A DNA stretch of 64,000 nt from Thalassococcus halodurans (lineage in GTDB: Bacteria > Pseudomonadota > Alphaproteobacteria > Rhodobacterales > Rhodobacteraceae). The DNA lies in the NCBI RefSeq assembly GCF_900108225.1, contig NZ_FNUZ01000001.1:186001-250000 (forward strand). Reading direction: 5' to 3'. Both the position numbers and the translations under genes were made by a program. The notes under the pieces were generated by a model. The model saw only the letters and a list, made by a program, of their open reading frames with translations. It had not been told where the DNA came from and did no database searches. Positions 62,021 through 64,000 of this stretch are shown here, one piece after another (position 1 is the stretch's first letter; each line of letters starts with the position of its first letter).

Positions 62021-64000
62021 TCAGGATTTGATCACGCCCTCGGTCGGCTTTGCCTGCTTGAGCTTTTCAAGTTCAAGCTGAACGTCCTCGATCGCAAGGC
62101 CGATGTGATCGCTTTGCACCCGGCCAAGCGCCTCAAGATCGCGCAGTGCACCGGCAAGGCTGCCCATAGACAGCATGGATGCCGCCCCCTGCACGGGATG
62201 GATGACATCAACGATGGTGCCGAAGTCCTTTTTCTTCAATGCGCTTTTGGCTGCGACGATCGCCTCGGAAATATCCCTAAGGCACAGATCAACGTATTTC
62301 TCGAAATTGGGTATCTTGACCGGCGCATTTGGTGTTCTGGCGTTCAGCGCATCGGCAAGTTCAGCCAGTTTGACCGGCTTTTGCACGACCGCGTTCATCC
62401 CGCACTTGCGACAGGTTTCAATGATTTCGTCATCCACATAGGCCGTCACACCAACAATATTGACGTCCTTCAGATGCGGCAGCTTCCGAATACGCTGCGC
62501 CGCCTGATACCCGTTCATATTGGGCATATGGATATCAAGAAGCACATGATCCGGAGTGAAATCCCGCAAAAGATACATTGCACTTTCCCCGTCCCGCGCT
62601 TCGATCACATCGGCGCCGAAGCTTGTCAGAATCTCGCGCATGATGTCGCAATTGATCGGGTTGTCGTCAGCGAACACAACGCTTTTGCCCTTTAGATCAA
62701 GGCCAGCAAGCTGTGAATTCCGCTTGGGTTCCTTAGGCGCTTCGGCACGTGGTTTCGGCGCGGACTGCGCCGCCGGAATTTTGAACGCGACTTCGAAGGT
62801 CGTTTCCAACCCTTCCGTGGATTGAACCGTCATGAAGCCGTCCAGCTTTTCGACAAGGCTTTCCACAATCGAAAGGCCAAGTCCGACACCGCTGTGCACC
62901 TCTCGGATAGTGGCCGAGCTTTCGAAGGGCTGAAAGATTTTTTGCAAGCGCTCTTCGCTGATGCCACAGCCCGTATCAGAGACCCGCAGACAAAGGTTGT
63001 TCATATTCCCCTCTGACAAAGGCATCAGATCAGCTGTCACCGAGACAGCCCCGTAGTCTGTGAATTTGATCGCGTTCGAAATCAGGTTTTGCAGGATCGT
63101 AAACAAGAACTCGTAGTTTCCTGTCAGCGTCAAATTGCTTGGCCCCTTCACAGTCGAGATCAAAGCAATGCCTTTCTTCTTTGCCAAAACCTCGAACTGT
63201 TCGACAACATCATCCAACAACGCCTCGACAGTAAATTCCCGCACTGCGACTGCAGGCGCAGCGCCTTCAGCCTTAAGAAAATGCAAAACACTGTTGATCT
63301 GACGAAGCGCAACGTCCGAAGACTTTGCCGCCAGTTTGACAAGGCGCTGCTGCGGACCGCTCAGCGTTTTATCGGCTGCCAGCATTTCAATCGCCGCGCA
63401 AATTCCGTTCATCGGGGTGCGCAATTCGTGCGACATCGTTGCAAGAAAGCGGATCTTTTCCTTTTCGCCCGCGCTGGCCCGATCACTGGCCTCTTGCAAG
63501 CGCTTGGAACGCTCTATCGCGTCGGCATAGCGTTTACCCAGTGTCAGGTCGCGAACGGTCAGAACATACAGACCCACGTCACCCGTCGGCGGGCAATAGA
63601 CAACCTCGACCGGCACCAGCCCATCAGCCGAGTTTATGGCTGCCTCAAAACTTTTCGACTTTCTGCCGAACACGCGTAGATTGCCGTCCGGCCGAATGAA
63701 ATCCGGTACCGCCGAGTTAAAGTCAAACAACTTCTGAATGTGGCATCCGACGATCTCTTCGCTTTTCGCGTCGACAAGTGCGATGAATGCGGGATTTGCC
63801 TCTTCAACGATACCTTGTGGCGTCACTAGAAGCACACCGTCACCGGCGTTATTGAAGACGTGGGAAAGTCGCGCCTGAATTCCGCGGCGCTTTTCCATTT
63901 CGCGCTGCAATTTCTCGGTACTTTCGGTCAGGGCGCGGAAACGTAAATCCGATGCATCCTGCCGGAACCGGATGAGCACCCCTACCTGACCGTTAAATAG
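62021..64000 (-). CDS. Hybrid sensor histidine kinase, 5' end cut by window edge
   Basis: The frame is open to the right edge (seven extra codons before the first GTG at 63979), so the start lies outside the window. Visible order in about 660 residues: a short stretch before a PAS domain (about 40-150), a coiled coil, HisKA with FLATMSHELRTPMNG (His184 from the GTG), HATPase with NLISNAIKFTD, DTGCGI and GVGLGLSIV, a receiver domain (FADDNPIN, phospho-Asp in LLDIHMPNMNG, Lys in VQKPVK) and a C-terminal Hpt-like domain (VIHPVQGAASM, H-x-x-x-G with Gln in place of the usual Lys). This makes a BarA/ArcB-type phosphorelay. The partner regulator is not nearby. Confidence 0.9.
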   Translation of the reverse strand, partial: LFNGQVGVLIRFRQDASDLRFRALTESTEKLQREMEKRRGIQARLSHVFNNAGDGVLLVTPQGIVEEANPAFIALVDAKSEEIVGCHIQKLFDFNSAVPDFIRPDGNLRVFGRKSKSFEAAINSADGLVPVEVVYCPPTGDVGLYVLTVRDLTLGKRYADAIERSKRLQEASDRASAGEKEKIRFLATMSHELRTPMNGICAAIEMLAADKTLSGPQQRLVKLAAKSSDVALRQINSVLHFLKAEGAAPAVAVREFTVEALLDDVVEQFEVLAKKKGIALISTVKGPSNLTLTGNYEFLFTILQNLISNAIKFTDYGAVSVTADLMPLSEGNMNNLCLRVSDTGCGISEERLQKIFQPFESSATIREVHSGVGLGLSIVESLVEKLDGFMTVQSTEGLETTFEVAFKIPAAQSAPKPRAEAPKEPKRNSQLAGLDLKGKSVVFADDNPINCDIMREILTSFGADVIEARDGESAMYLLRDFTPDHVLLDIHMPNMNGYQAAQRIRKLPHLKDVNIVGVTAYVDDEIIETCRKCGMNAVVQKPVKLAELADALNARTPNAPVKIPNFEKYVDLCLRDISEAIVAAKSALKKKDFGTIVDVIHPVQGAASMLSMGSLAGALRDLEALGRVQSDHIGLAIEDVQLELEKLKQAKPTEGVIKS

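Overview
This window looks like a chromosomal segment of an alphaproteobacterium of the order Rhodobacterales, most likely a marine Roseobacter-type organism. The evidence is gene content and order: a complex I (nuo) locus with eight extra reading frames among the 14 nuo genes and followed by birA-coaX-rnj; a sulfate-assimilation cluster in the order cysG-DUF2849-cysI-cysH-DUF934-fpr with a divergent Lrp/AsnC regulator; a DctPQM TRAP transporter with DctBD; a DksA with a degenerate zinc finger; and DUF5333, DUF5337 and DUF2927 proteins typical of this order. I found no rRNA, tRNA, CRISPR array, insertion sequence or prophage. Everything reads as core or stable accessory genome.

Layout. 1-1.8 kb: a 2OG-Fe(II) oxygenase and triosephosphate isomerase (tpiA). 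1.9-8.3 kb: dctM, dctQ, dctP, dctD and dctB, all on the minus strand, for C4-dicarboxylate sensing and uptake, with two tandem DctD-type operator dyads between dctD and dctP. 8.3-9.5 kb: a cytochrome P450. 9.5-15.6 kb: the Lrp regulator and the assimilatory sulfate/sulfite reduction operon. 15.7-17.5 kb: a strikingly Ala/Asp/Glu-repetitive membrane-anchored protein, then infC with a non-standard AUA start. 17.6-21.4 kb: a molybdopterin-binding protein with an XdhC-family partner, a FAD monooxygenase and dksA. 21.6-26.5 kb: a MoxR ATPase, a DUF2927 lipoprotein, a small membrane protein, a VWA protein and an M48 protease. 26.5-34.6 kb: a HEAT-like DNA alkylation repair homologue, an atypical SDR, a Hint-domain protein, an NTF2-like protein, prfC and two tandem GT2 glycosyltransferases. 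34.8-39.5 kb: a DEAD-box helicase, RNase J, CoaX and BirA. 39.6-58.5 kb: nuoN to nuoA on the minus strand. 58.8-64 kb: a glutathione transferase, an acyl-CoA synthetase, a small hypothetical protein, CreA and a hybrid sensor kinase that runs off the right edge.

How the genes work together. DctB senses C4-dicarboxylates and DctD should act on dctPQM through the dyads at 5208-5258. This DctD has lost both the Walker A lysine and the GAFTGA loop, so it is unlikely to drive a sigma54 promoter. CysG makes siroheme for CysI, CysH reduces APS to sulfite, and Fpr probably supplies electrons. The nuo genes build respiratory complex I; their passengers include three lipoprotein-like proteins, one periplasmic protein, two carboxymuconolactone-decarboxylase-like proteins and a membrane protein whose C-terminal domain duplicates the extension of NuoE.

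The best candidates for undescribed biology are the degenerate DctD with its intact tandem operators, the NuoE-tail domain duplication inside the nuo operon, the Ala-rich hendecad protein, and a 60-bp triple-hairpin intergenic repeat present twice. The infC AUA start is a strong, checkable sequence observation that a standard start-codon scan misses.
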